NCBI RefSeq assembly: GCF_038002225.1
Contig: NZ_JBBOCA010000001.1
Location: 3,906,001-3,970,000 of the forward strand
Source of the DNA: Paenibacillus sp. FSL R7-0204
GTDB lineage: Bacteria; Bacillota; Bacilli; Paenibacillales; Paenibacillaceae
Length of the DNA: 64,000 bases
Direction of reading: 5' to 3'
In this document: positions 35,036 to 45,457 of the stretch, one piece after another
How positions within the stretch are numbered: position 1 is the stretch's first letter
Layout of the letters: every line of letters starts with the position of its first letter
Made by a program: the position numbers and the translations under genes
Notes under the pieces: generated by a model
Seen by the model: the letters and a program-made list of their open reading frames with translations, nothing else
Databases searched by the model: none
What the model was told of the DNA's origin: nothing

Positions 35036-36786
35036 CAGCGTAGGTGTTCAGGCAACAGCCCCTCCAAAGCTTGCAGCAGCCGGGATTCTGTAGCACCGGT
35101 CATGGCTTTGGCCGGAAGCACAAGGGTGTATACATATTCCTCGCGCAAGACGGATACCGCCTTGAATTGCGGGAAATTCTTGAACTGGCTAATGACCCCC
35201 TGCCCGCAGCGGCTGCTCTGCTTGATTTCGAACAGCTCGGTAGGTACGGTGAACCCGGTCTGAATCACCTTGGACATCGCTTCCTTAGCCGTCCAGAGCA
35301 AGGTTAGAAAGAGCGGCGTTGCAAGCTGGGGCCCCAGCTCATAGTTCAGTTCTTCCTCCTGCCTGCTGGTGATTCTTCTGATGGCCTCCACGGCCTTCTC
35401 GTCCACAAGCTCTATGTCAACGCCAGCGAGAAGGCGCGGATCATAGTCCACCGCCGCTCCCAGCGTATCGCAATGGGTGATGCTCACCCGGCGGGTGCTT
35501 CCCGCCACAAGCGGCTGGCACAGAATGCCGTGCTCGATCTGAATCCCGGCCAGATCCTCCTGCTCACCGGCCACGGCCATTTTGGCTGCCAACTTTCCCA
35601 GCACATAGCTATTGCGTCTCTTGGGATACTGGAAGCTGTAATACTGCTTCTTCTCCTCCGCGCTGAGATAATCGAACGGCCCCTCCTCCGCCGGCAACGA
35701 AACCAGACTCAGCTTCAGCGGGTAACATCCCTCCGGTCCTTCCAGCTCCAGTTGAATTCGTCTCACGGTCTCTGAGAGGAACACGTGGTATGACTTTGGC
35801 AAGCTTGTAAATTGCATCTTCAGGCCCCCTAAGGTATCATTCACAATCTCATTCAGCTTCCCCAGCTCGCTGGCCATCGGCGTAACCACTGAGCGGACCT
35901 TATGGGCCAGCGGCTTGCCGAGAATATACTTGCTGAAGTTCTCCAGTGTACCCGACGGGCTCAGATCGAGCAGCAGCCGCGGCCCGCCGGCAGTCAGATC
36001 CTCCAGGGCTGTGCGGAAATTCATCGGCTTCCTCACTACATCCCACAAGAATGATTCATCCACCATTTGCACATTCCCCCCGGTCATGGCCGATACCAGT
36101 GTCACTCCCGGAGCAGGCGTCTTGTAATCGAGCTTTTGCATATATGTACGGTAAGGCTTCTCCAGTTCATCGATGAATGCCGAATGAAAGGCGTAGTTCA
36201 CAGGCAGCTTCAGGCTGGCCACGCCCTGTTCTCTAAGGAACTGCTGGATTTCGCCGGTATGCCCGCTTCTGCAGGCGATGGTGAAGTGCTTGTCGAAATT
36301 CACAGCGATCAGCTCGGAGCGGGTGTTCAGCTCGGCGTTCCCGTGATAGAGCTGCACATGATCCAGAACGGCAATCATCGCACCGTTGCCGCAGGTATCC
36401 TCAAGCAGCCGTACTTGCGTCACAATCAGCTCCAGCACCTGTTCAGGCGTCAGTACCTTAGCCACCGCCAGCGCAACATACTCCCCGAGACTGACTCCCA
36501 GCGTGTAGCGTGGGGTTATTCCCTCAGCTTCCAGAGTCTCCGCCAGCGCGTATTGCACCATGAAGATTGCAGGGTGGGAAAAGACAATATTTTCGAAGCT
36601 GGCGCCCTTACCTCGTGAGTTCTGATACAGCTCTTCGATCACGCTCTTGCCGGTCAGCCCATGAACAATCCGGTCCAGGCGTTCCATCGATTGCCGGAAT
36701 ACCGGCTGCTTCCCGAACAGTTCAAGCCCCATTTTATTATATTGCGAGCCTTGCCCGGAGAACATAAACACGATTTCGCTGTGCAT
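35035..36786 (-). CDS. Malonyl-type acyltransferase fused to Sfp-type phosphopantetheinyl transferase
   Basis: 583-residue fusion. Residues 1-320 form an acyltransferase: MFSGQGSQ, the nucleophile in TLGVSLGEYVAL (Ser99; the usual GHSxG is GVSLG), Arg126 in VTQVRLLED and the catalytic His201 in YAFHSAF, as in trans-acting malonyl transferases. Residues about 350-575 form a Sfp-like phosphopantetheinyl transferase: RNSYVLGKLAAK, VSITH, GVDIE (metal site, 456-459) and WTAKEAMSK (498-506). One protein could thus both activate a carrier protein with phosphopantetheine and load it with an extender unit. It follows a PksB/BaeB-like hydrolase gene by 27 bases. No polyketide megasynthase is in the window; the only candidate client is the carrier protein at 21995. 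Confidence 0.88.
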   Translation of the reverse strand: MHSEIVFMFSGQGSQYNKMGLELFGKQPVFRQSMERLDRIVHGLTGKSVIEELYQNSRGKGASFENIVFSHPAIFMVQYALAETLEAEGITPRYTLGVSLGEYVALAVAKVLTPEQVLELIVTQVRLLEDTCGNGAMIAVLDHVQLYHGNAELNTRSELIAVNFDKHFTIACRSGHTGEIQQFLREQGVASLKLPVNYAFHSAFIDELEKPYRTYMQKLDYKTPAPGVTLVSAMTGGNVQMVDESFLWDVVRKPMNFRTALEDLTAGGPRLLLDLSPSGTLENFSKYILGKPLAHKVRSVVTPMASELGKLNEIVNDTLGGLKMQFTSLPKSYHVFLSETVRRIQLELEGPEGCYPLKLSLVSLPAEEGPFDYLSAEEKKQYYSFQYPKRRNSYVLGKLAAKMAVAGEQEDLAGIQIEHGILCQPLVAGSTRRVSITHCDTLGAAVDYDPRLLAGVDIELVDEKAVEAIRRITSRQEEELNYELGPQLATPLFLTLLWTAKEAMSKVIQTGFTVPTELFEIKQSSRCGQGVISQFKNFPQFKAVSVLREEYVYTLVLPAKAMTGATESRLLQALEGLLPEHLR

Positions 36787-36813
36787 TTCCGTACCCCCTG
36801 ATTGTAAAGCGGC

Positions 36814-37491
36814 TTATTTGAAATCAAACAGTCTGGCATTATTCTTACGGTTCCTGAATTTCACAAAATGATTGATATCATCAATCTGAAAATACAGATT
36901 ATTTTTGTAGAGATAGCTCATCTCTTTGCCTGGCGGATCGCCGAAGGAATGTCCCGGGTATACCCGGGTGCTGGGAGGAATCAGCCGGATGAGCCGGTGG
37001 ATACTGTGGAACATATCCTCGGCCGAACCACCGCTGCTGTCGCATAAGCCGCAGCCTTCAATAAATACCGTATCCCCGGAGAACAGATGGTCCTGCCCCC
37101 AGTAACAGACACTTCCCTGCGTATGTCCAGGCGTCACAAGACAGGTGATTCGTGAATCACCGATACGAATGAGGTCCATATCCTCGACGGTTCGGAGCCT
37201 GTTGCAGCGGTATTTATAGTAATCGGCCTCAGTTTTGGAGATGTAGACAGTAGGACGATAGAGCAGTTCAAGCTTCTTCACCATATTGGTATGATCAAAA
37301 TGAGAGTGGGTCAGCAGAACAGCCGTGACTGTGGCCTCATGCGAATCCAGAATACGGATCATCTGAGATACATCCCAAGACGGATCAACCACAAAAGCTT
37401 TGCGGGAGGTCTTGTCAATTCCTAGATATGCGTAGTTCAGGAAATTCATACAATGTGTTTTGATCGTAAACAGATCATAGGTTGATTCCAT
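36814..37491 (-). CDS. Metallo-beta-lactamase-fold hydrolase, PksB/BaeB-like
   Basis: 225 residues with LLTHSHFDHTN (HxHxDH), TPGHTQGSVCYW, FSGDTVF and YPGHS: a complete binuclear-metal site of the glyoxalase II subgroup. Its opening, with THCMNFLNYAYLG and VVDPSWD, resembles PksB/BaeB hydrolases from trans-acyltransferase polyketide clusters, thought to clear misloaded or stalled acyl thioesters. GGAGG precedes the ATG. First gene of a two-gene operon with the acyltransferase/phosphopantetheinyl transferase fusion. Confidence 0.83.
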   Translation of the reverse strand: MESTYDLFTIKTHCMNFLNYAYLGIDKTSRKAFVVDPSWDVSQMIRILDSHEATVTAVLLTHSHFDHTNMVKKLELLYRPTVYISKTEADYYKYRCNRLRTVEDMDLIRIGDSRITCLVTPGHTQGSVCYWGQDHLFSGDTVFIEGCGLCDSSGGSAEDMFHSIHRLIRLIPPSTRVYPGHSFGDPPGKEMSYLYKNNLYFQIDDINHFVKFRNRKNNARLFDFK

Positions 37492-37542
37492 GCCCGCCTC
37501 CTTGAAGATTTGATAGATCTAATTTCCATTATTTATAGGATG

Positions 37543-37552
37543 AATCTACTAA
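37543..37552. promoter_or_regulatory. AATCTACTAA motif in the hydrolase/acyltransferase promoter
   Basis: The 10-mer AATCTACTAA also occurs at 17871-17880 between the divergent SDR and enoyl-reductase genes of the biosynthetic cluster. Here it lies just upstream of a minus-strand TATAAA/TATAAT-like -10 for the operon starting at 37491. A shared regulator is possible; chance cannot be excluded in AT-rich DNA. Confidence 0.3.
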
Positions 37553-37604
37553 ATTATCATCTATTTTTTCGCGAACTGTCAATGAATGTTATTGCTTCCA
37601 TAGC

Positions 37605-37635
37605 AAAAAGCCTGCAATCTAGCATTGCAGACTTT
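37605..37635 (-). terminator. Rho-independent terminator of the PTS/glucosidase operon
   Basis: On the minus strand AAAG.CTGCAAT and ATTGCAG.CTTT pair around GCTAG, ending in CTTTTTGC, 56 bases after the glucosidase stop. Confidence 0.75.
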
Positions 37636-37690
37636 CCACATAAAAACGTATATTTCTTTTTTGTTACAAATCATGTCGAATGATTGTTGC

Positions 37691-39118
<1,428 letters not shown>

Positions 39119-40999
39119 TCAGACTTGTATACGCAGCAGGTGCTCAGTCGGGGCCACACGACCGGCAGCAACCTGTTCTACACCTTGATAATCAAATGTA
39201 TTGGAGATAATAATTGGAACGACGGTATCATATCCGGCTGCTCGGATCGCTTCAACATCATATTCCAGCAGCACATCACCTTGCCGGATAATCTGATCCT
39301 GCTGCACATGTGCAGTAAAGTGCTTGCCTTTTAGCTTGACCGTATTGATTCCGACATGTACCAGCATCTCAACACCTTCATCGGACATCAGACCGATCGC
39401 ATGACGGGTTGGAAATAAGGATACAACCTTTCCGTTAAACGGGGCATATACCTTTCCATCCACGGATTCAACGGCTGCCCCGCTGCCCAGAGCAAAGATC
39501 GGATCATCAATTGCAGTGATATCTTTGATTGTTCCATTAATAGGGGAGCAGATCATAAGGGGTCCTGCCGGACAGGCAGCTCCGCTGGTCACAGGGCTAA
39601 CCGGTGTGGCAGGAGCATCTCCGGAAGCAGCATTAGCGGTTGCCGGAATATCCTCTTCAATGCCCCAGATCAGCACAGCCCCCATAGCAAGAATAATACT
39701 GATTGCAATACCAATAATGATGTGAATATAGCTGTCTGCGATATAGGTTGGCAATGCCAGGATGCCCGGCAAGATTAAGGCTGTAGCACCGCCACCCCAA
39801 AAGTTAATATAAGCAGCTCCAATACCGCCGGCTAACATGGCACAGATAAATGGTCTTTTGTACTTCAGATTGAATCCGAAGATCGCCGGCTCTGTGATAC
39901 CGAACAATGCGGTTACACCGCTGGATAATGCACTTGACTTGCTGGCTTTATGCTTCAATAAGAAGAATACGCCCAGACAAGCTCCGGCCTGAGCCAGATT
40001 CCCTGTCAGGTTCGCCGGAGAAATTACGGAATAGCCGTATTCTGCAATCAGCTGGCTGTTGATGGGTGTAATCGCATAGTGCATGCCGAAGATAATCAGA
40101 ATCGGTCTGAAGGTTCCGAACAGGAAGGAGCCGATGACACCATTCACCGTATACAGATATGTGACAACCGCGGCTACACCCTTGCCGATGTAGGTTCCAA
40201 GCGGCCCAATGGCGATCAGTCCCAGTGGAACCATGATGAATAGCACAAGCATCGGAACGAACAGGATTTTGAACATATCCGGGATGCGTTTGTCCACGAA
40301 GCGGTATACATAACTCATGACCCATACGGAGAGAATGATCGGAATAATGGTGGATTTATAATTGACCAGCAGTAACGGTAGCCCAAAAAAGCTTATGCTG
40401 GTAATACCTGTCTCCGCTGCTTTGGCCGCCCCCTCCATAATGGTAGGGTACATGTACGCCCCTGCGAGGGCGACTGCCAGATACTCGTTTGTTTTGAATT
40501 TCTTAGCTGCACTAACCGCAAGGAAGAAGGGGAAGAAATAGAAGATCAGATCACTAATCAGATTAAAGGTTACATACGCGCCGCTTGTTGTCTCCAAGAG
40601 CTTCATGGTAGTCAGAATGGCCAGTACAGACTTGACCATGCCGCATCCGATCAATACAGGGATTACAGGTCCGAATATACCTGCAATCGTCTCTATAACC
40701 CGTGATATCACATTCTTTTTCTGCTTCACACTTTTGACTTCGATATCTGAATTCTCCAGATCGAGTCGTTCACTCACTGCATCGAATACAATTTTGACTT
40801 TTGCACCAATTATGATCTGCAGCTGTCCGCTGTTGAACTGGGCTCTGAGCACACCCTCCAGCCGATCAAGCGCTTTCAAATTGACCAGAGATTCATCTTT
40901 TACATTGAATCTCAATCTTGTTGCACAATGGGTGGCATACGTAATATTATCCTGACCTATGTTGGCAATAATCTCTTTTGCCAAATCCTCTGTTTTCAT
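39119..40999 (-). CDS. Beta-glucoside-specific PTS enzyme IIBCA
   Basis: 626 residues with domain order IIB-IIC-IIA, as in BglF/BglP. IIB has the phosphorylated Cys in THCATRLRF (about residue 25). IIC has about 10 helices, with FGITEPAIFGFNLKYKRPF. IIA has EMLVHVGINTVKLKG, with the phosphorylated His. Imports and phosphorylates beta-glucosides at the membrane. No LicT-type antiterminator gene or RAT hairpin was seen nearby; the operon is instead divergent from a LysR gene. Confidence 0.93.
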   Translation of the reverse strand: MKTEDLAKEIIANIGQDNITYATHCATRLRFNVKDESLVNLKALDRLEGVLRAQFNSGQLQIIIGAKVKIVFDAVSERLDLENSDIEVKSVKQKKNVISRVIETIAGIFGPVIPVLIGCGMVKSVLAILTTMKLLETTSGAYVTFNLISDLIFYFFPFFLAVSAAKKFKTNEYLAVALAGAYMYPTIMEGAAKAAETGITSISFFGLPLLLVNYKSTIIPIILSVWVMSYVYRFVDKRIPDMFKILFVPMLVLFIMVPLGLIAIGPLGTYIGKGVAAVVTYLYTVNGVIGSFLFGTFRPILIIFGMHYAITPINSQLIAEYGYSVISPANLTGNLAQAGACLGVFFLLKHKASKSSALSSGVTALFGITEPAIFGFNLKYKRPFICAMLAGGIGAAYINFWGGGATALILPGILALPTYIADSYIHIIIGIAISIILAMGAVLIWGIEEDIPATANAASGDAPATPVSPVTSGAACPAGPLMICSPINGTIKDITAIDDPIFALGSGAAVESVDGKVYAPFNGKVVSLFPTRHAIGLMSDEGVEMLVHVGINTVKLKGKHFTAHVQQDQIIRQGDVLLEYDVEAIRAAGYDTVVPIIISNTFDYQGVEQVAAGRVAPTEHLLRIQV

Positions 41000-41025
41000 A
41001 AGTTCCCCCGCCTTCTTAGCTGTCC

Positions 41026-41577
41026 CTACTTGCCCCCGGCCATATGGTATAACATTTTCTCACGCAGTGCGGAGGTATCCTTGCCGAAGATTTCCGCAAT
41101 CTTATAGGCGAACGGATATGGCGTTGCCGGACCCTGGCTCGTAACAAGATTCTGATCCGCTACAACGACCTGGTCTTTGAAAATACCGCCAATCAGCTTT
41201 TCCGCATAGCCCACATATCCAGTTACCTCTTTGCCTTCAATAACTTTAGCATCGGATAAGACGACGGTTCCCGAGCACATTGCAGCGATGTGTTTATTGT
41301 TCTGGTTGAAGTATTGCACCATTGCAATAACGTCCGGATTCTCTTTCAGATTCTGTCCTCCTGGACGGCCGCCCGGCAGTACAACCATGTCGTACGCTTT
41401 AACTTCTTCGCCAAAAGGCTTGTCACCCTCCACATAAATGCCGTGCATGCCCTTAACCAGCTTGTCGCCGAAATAGAATGTATCACAGGTCAGTCCGGCT
41501 CTTCTCAAGATATCTACAATGGTTAATGTTTCGCCTTCTTCGTAACCTTCCGCCATCAGTACTGCTATTTTACTCAT
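41026..41577 (-). CDS. DJ-1/PfpI-family protein
   Basis: 183 residues. Conserved Glu in AEGYEEGE and the nucleophile-elbow Cys in AAMCSGTVVL, with ILRRAGL and VLPGGRPGGQNL as in DJ-1/ThiJ proteins. Such proteins act as glyoxalase/deglycase-like or chaperone-like factors. It is a paralogue of the next gene upstream, sharing MSKxAV, EGEE/EESETLTIVDILRRA and VLPGGxPG. Third from last gene of an operon with a beta-glucoside PTS. Confidence 0.88.
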   Translation of the reverse strand: MSKIAVLMAEGYEEGETLTIVDILRRAGLTCDTFYFGDKLVKGMHGIYVEGDKPFGEEVKAYDMVVLPGGRPGGQNLKENPDVIAMVQYFNQNNKHIAAMCSGTVVLSDAKVIEGKEVTGYVGYAEKLIGGIFKDQVVVADQNLVTSQGPATPYPFAYKIAEIFGKDTSALREKMLYHMAGGK

Positions 41578-41591
41578 GATGTGTATTCCTC

Positions 41592-42149
41592 CTATTCAGC
41601 ATCAAATGCGTTGAAATATACCATTCGGTTCTTGACAGCCATACTATCTCCACCTAATGCATCCACCAATGCGTAAGCGAACGCATATGAGGTTGCCGGT
41701 CCCCGGCTTGTAATGAGATTGCCGTCAATGACAACAACATCTTCCTTAAAGGAGCCGCTCGTTTCAATCTTGTCCTGATAACCGACATAAGCGGTGAAAT
41801 TCTTATTCTCCAGCACCCCTGCTCTGCCTAGTGCAAGAGGAGCTGCACACATCGCTCCTACAAATTTCCCCGCTTCATTCATCTCTTGGAGCAGTCTGAT
41901 GACCCGGTCGTCATCGCGAAGATTAGCCGCTCCCGGCATGCCTCCGGGCAGTACGATCATGTCGTAGCTTTTAACATCATCACCAATAATTGCATCTGCT
42001 TTGACTACAATGTCGTGACTGCCGCGAACGAGTTCACCTGCTGTACTGAACATGTGACACTCGATCTGTGCCCGTCTCAAAATATCCACAATGGTCAGTG
42101 TTTCACTCTCTTCAAATCCTTCTGCCAGTATAACTGCAACTTTGCTCAC
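41592..42149 (-). CDS. DJ-1/PfpI-family protein (paralogue)
   Basis: 185 residues with Glu in AEGFEESE and Cys in GAMCAAPLAL, closer to canonical DJ-1 (YajL-like) wording than its neighbour. The GTG at 42149 gives MSKVAVILAEG, matching the paralogue's MSKIAVLMAEG, and has AGGAGGG at eight bases; the ATG at 42155 is too near that site. First gene of the operon DJ-1, DJ-1, PTS, glucosidase. Confidence 0.86.
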   Translation of the reverse strand: MSKVAVILAEGFEESETLTIVDILRRAQIECHMFSTAGELVRGSHDIVVKADAIIGDDVKSYDMIVLPGGMPGAANLRDDDRVIRLLQEMNEAGKFVGAMCAAPLALGRAGVLENKNFTAYVGYQDKIETSGSFKEDVVVIDGNLITSRGPATSYAFAYALVDALGGDSMAVKNRMVYFNAFDAE

Positions 42150-42216
42150 GTTCATACCCTCCTGTTATTTCAATTCCCTGCAGGACAACAGTCGCCTGCT
42201 TACGCTTACAACGCTA

Positions 42217-42234
42217 ATGTAGCCGCGGTTACAT
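42217..42234. promoter_or_regulatory. Near-perfect 18-bp palindrome upstream of the DJ-1/PTS operon
   Basis: ATGTAGCCGCGGTTACAT is symmetric except for one pair, with a central CCGCGG. It lies about 68 bases upstream of the first DJ-1 gene, in the region shared with the divergent LysR gene. Size and symmetry fit a dimeric repressor operator. It is not a clear LysR T-N11-A box. Confidence 0.45.
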
Positions 42235-42371
42235 TCATAATTTAGCATGAACATACGCAACTCGAAAGCACATATATACTGCTTGTATGTAACTATTAGC
42301 TGCAGTATGATGGTACAGTTACTATCACAATTACCGTCAAAATCTCGAATGGATCTAACCAGGAGGTACTC

Positions 42372-43334
42372 ATGCTCAATAACTATAAATACTTTCTAGT
42401 TCTGGCCGAAGAGCTGAACATTTCAAATGCAGCCAAACGTCTCTATATTTCCCACCAATCTTTAAGCAAATACTTAAAAGGGCTGGAAGAGAAGCATGGT
42501 GTTGCTTTTTTTGAGAGGAAGCCCAAAATAACCTTAACATCCGCCGGGAAAATCATGCAGAACACCTTGCGTCAGATTGAGCTTCTGGATCAAAATATGG
42601 AGAATCAGCTCATAGACCTTAAGGAAGATAAATCGGGTAGCATCCACTTCGGGATCACTGAAGGGCGCTATCCCATTATTGTTCCGAAGCTGTTAAAGGA
42701 GTTCTACGATCTTCACCCCAAGGTCGAGTTGATTATTCATCGAAGGACTTCACCGCAGATGCAGGAGATGGTACTGAACAATTCGCTGGATCTGTTTCTG
42801 TCTGGTGTTGATAATATTGTTACTCCACTTGTGAAGTACGAGACGATTCTCCATGAGCAGATGTATATTGTGATCTCGGACAATTTACTGAAGCAGTATT
42901 TTCCGGATCAATATCCGGGATGTATCAATACGTTTGCCGATGGTGCCGACCTCAGACTGTTCCAGCATGTGCCGTTTGTGCTGAACAAGAAAAACTTCAA
43001 TTCCCGTATTCTGCTTGACAAGCATCTGTCTGAACGCGGAATATCGCTGAACTGCATTAATGAACTGACTCAGCCTGATATCCATCATCTGTTGTGTGCC
43101 GAAGACTATGCAGCCAGCTTCTGTCTCACAATGTATCTCAGGGGAATCGATGGGCTTAATGAGTCCGGTAATACGAACTCCCATCTTCATGTGTTTCCGA
43201 TTTCGGACTTTGCTTACTTTAACCCGCTGGCGCTAATTTATCATAGAAATAAAATTTTCCCGTCCTATACGGAGGATTTGAAAAAAATAGTAAAACGCTA
43301 CTGTAGCCCTGCATCGTATCTCCAGCAGTCGTAA
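42372..43334 (+). CDS. LysR-family transcriptional regulator
   Basis: 320 residues. The N-terminal winged helix reads FLVLAEELNISNAAKRLYIS, then HQSLSKYLKGLEEKHGVAFFERKPK, the LysR helix-turn-helix. The periplasmic-binding-like effector domain follows from about residue 90. AGGAGGTAC lies before the ATG. Divergent from the DJ-1/PTS operon, its most probable target; it may also read into the MmgE gene that follows on the same strand. Effector unknown. Confidence 0.9.
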   Translation: MLNNYKYFLVLAEELNISNAAKRLYISHQSLSKYLKGLEEKHGVAFFERKPKITLTSAGKIMQNTLRQIELLDQNMENQLIDLKEDKSGSIHFGITEGRYPIIVPKLLKEFYDLHPKVELIIHRRTSPQMQEMVLNNSLDLFLSGVDNIVTPLVKYETILHEQMYIVISDNLLKQYFPDQYPGCINTFADGADLRLFQHVPFVLNKKNFNSRILLDKHLSERGISLNCINELTQPDIHHLLCAEDYAASFCLTMYLRGIDGLNESGNTNSHLHVFPISDFAYFNPLALIYHRNKIFPSYTEDLKKIVKRYCSPASYLQQS

Positions 43335-43471
43335 GCATGCTTGATTTGCTCCTATGCATCCAAAAGTTGAGTAAGTGCAGTTAACTTGTGCTTGAGTTAA
43401 GCAATAACGCAACCTTATATTTTGTTGTGTAAACTTCTGCAGGTTGAAGTCAAAATAATGAGGTGAAGGTT

Positions 43472-44857
43472 GTGAGTTACATGATTGTTGAACTGGCAGA
43501 TTATGTGGCCCGTCTCCGGTATGAGGATCTATCCGAAAGGGCTATAGAGGTTGGTAAACAGGTGATCCTGGATGCCTACGGGAATCTGGTGTTCGGCCGT
43601 TACTCTGAAACAAGTGAGCGCATTATGGAGTATGCGCAGATGGCAGATAGCTTGAATACAAGTGAAGCTCCGGTATCGCTGATCGGTGAGGAGGAGATCC
43701 ATACCAGTTCAGATACAGCGGTGTTCGTACATACGATGCTGGCACGTTGCGCAGATCTGGATGATGGATACCGCCACGCCATGGGGCATCCCGGCTCTGT
43801 GCTGGTCCCCCTCCTGCTTAGTATGGCAGAGCTGCACTGCAAGGACGGCAAACAAATGATTACGGCAATTGTGGCAGCATATGATGTGTACGCCAGGTTA
43901 GGCGAGGCGATTAATCCCTTTATGTACCGGGAACGGGGCTTTGATGCTACCGGGGTATGCGGGGCGGTCGCGGCTGCTGCTTTGGTAAGCAAATTAACGG
44001 ATGCGGATACTTCCCGGACCAAGGATGCTATGGGAATTGCTTCGCTGTTCACAGGGGGATTAATAGAATATCAGAACGACGGGACTTCCGGCAAAATTCT
44101 GTGCAGCGGCTGGGCTGCTCTAACAGGGATGAGGGCTGTAAGACTGGCGGCCTGCGGATTTACCGGCCCGGATGCTGCGCTTGAAGGGAAGTATGGGTTT
44201 TTCCAGGCGTTCAAGGGTACCAGCGGTCATTGTAATACGAGTCAGGTGCTTGAAGGATTGGGCCAGAACTTCAAAATAACCAGTATCTATTTCAAACGTC
44301 ATGCCTGCCAGCGCGGGCTTCATGCCACACTGGATGCCATGCTGGAAATGCGGGATAAGTATGATCTCACACCTTCGAAGATAAAATCCGTCGATGTGAG
44401 AACGTCTTCCTTCGTCTATCGTCTAAATAACCCCAAACCCAAGACAGCCATAGGAGCTCAGGCCAGCACACAGTTTACTTCAGCCGTAGCACTCAAGTAT
44501 GGCCGTATGGATTCAGAGGCTTTAATTTTCAGAAGCTTTGAAGATCCTGAGATTCATGAATTGGTTCAAAAAATAACAGTCACCCAGGATGAGGAAGTAC
44601 AGCAGTACTTGCATGAGAACCCGACGCATTTTTGTGCTGCACGTGTTGTGTTGACATTACATGACGGCAGTACATACGAGAAGTGGATGCCTGTTCCGCT
44701 TGGCGATACAGAAACCCCGTTCGGCTGGGAGATGCTTGAACACAAATTCAGTCAATTGATTGCAGGCACGCCGTGTGAGAGAAACGGACAGGACAGAATC
44801 AGACTGATCAAAAATCTTGAGAACACGAGCAATGCCAATATGCTCCTTCGGATCTGA
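43472..44857 (+). CDS. MmgE/PrpD-family protein
   Basis: About 461 residues of the MmgE/PrpD fold (2-methylcitrate dehydratase, cis-aconitate decarboxylase, and relatives). Family wording includes ARCADLDDGYRHAMGHPGSVLVP, AYDVYARLGEA, GIASLFTGGLIEY and YFKRHACQRGLHATLDAML. No other methylcitrate-cycle gene is nearby, so the substrate is open. The GTG at 43472 has AGGTGA five bases upstream; other starts are GTG 43463 and ATG 43481. Lies 137 bases after the LysR gene. Confidence 0.83.
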   Translation: MSYMIVELADYVARLRYEDLSERAIEVGKQVILDAYGNLVFGRYSETSERIMEYAQMADSLNTSEAPVSLIGEEEIHTSSDTAVFVHTMLARCADLDDGYRHAMGHPGSVLVPLLLSMAELHCKDGKQMITAIVAAYDVYARLGEAINPFMYRERGFDATGVCGAVAAAALVSKLTDADTSRTKDAMGIASLFTGGLIEYQNDGTSGKILCSGWAALTGMRAVRLAACGFTGPDAALEGKYGFFQAFKGTSGHCNTSQVLEGLGQNFKITSIYFKRHACQRGLHATLDAMLEMRDKYDLTPSKIKSVDVRTSSFVYRLNNPKPKTAIGAQASTQFTSAVALKYGRMDSEALIFRSFEDPEIHELVQKITVTQDEEVQQYLHENPTHFCAARVVLTLHDGSTYEKWMPVPLGDTETPFGWEMLEHKFSQLIAGTPCERNGQDRIRLIKNLENTSNANMLLRI

Positions 44858-44886
44858 ATGACTTAGTGGCTTCTATTAGCTGGTCC

Positions 44887-45384
44887 TCAAGCAGGATAAC
44901 CGCCCCCTGGCGGCGGCCACGCTCCCTGCAGACGGCGGAGCAGAACAATCTCCCCCAGATGATAGGAGTTATGAGAGGCAATGTTACGCAGAAGCCCTCC
45001 CTTGGTCTCCCCTGGAAAATGGGCTAATGGCTCATCAAGCTGGGCATTCTGAGCGATGGCAACCGCCTTATCGACTCCTTCCAGCAAATGCGAGATAGCC
45101 TCTTGAAGCTGGGACTCTTCTGCCGGGGCCTTCTCCGCAGGCCAGCTCTCCTGTACGCTTGTAGGCCGCTGAGGCTGGCCGCCCTCCAGGTGGGTCAGCA
45201 TGAAATCCTGCCAGTAGCCCATATGCTTCACCAACTGATAGATGGAGTAGGGAATTCCCTCTATTGTATAACCTGCAAGCTCCAGCGTCAGATCCGGCAA
45301 GGCCCGGGCGATCGGAATATGTCCGCGTTCCCCTACCAAAGATTTCACCAGCGCTTGACCAAAAGCATGATTGGATTCAGACAT
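44887..45384 (-). CDS. DinB-family protein
   Basis: 165 residues, four-helix DinB/YfiT-like fold with the three metal-binding His positions spread over the chain: LVKHMGYW near residue 50, and ASHNSYHLGEIVLLRRLQG near the C-terminus. Members are metal-dependent thiol-transferase-like enzymes of mostly unknown role. GGAGGAGC precedes the ATG. Monocistronic; convergent with the MmgE gene. Confidence 0.85.
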   Translation of the reverse strand: MSESNHAFGQALVKSLVGERGHIPIARALPDLTLELAGYTIEGIPYSIYQLVKHMGYWQDFMLTHLEGGQPQRPTSVQESWPAEKAPAEESQLQEAISHLLEGVDKAVAIAQNAQLDEPLAHFPGETKGGLLRNIASHNSYHLGEIVLLRRLQGAWPPPGGGYPA

Positions 45385-45457
45385 CAGTAAGCTCCTCCTA
45401 TTAATTGCGCGAAATATAATTTACCGAAATTCAATATATCCGGATTCTAACGCTTTG

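Noticed and set aside
42217..42234. cre site upstream of the DJ-1/PTS operon
   Set aside because: The centre is CCGCGG rather than the AnCGnT core expected for CcpA, so it was kept only as an unassigned palindrome.
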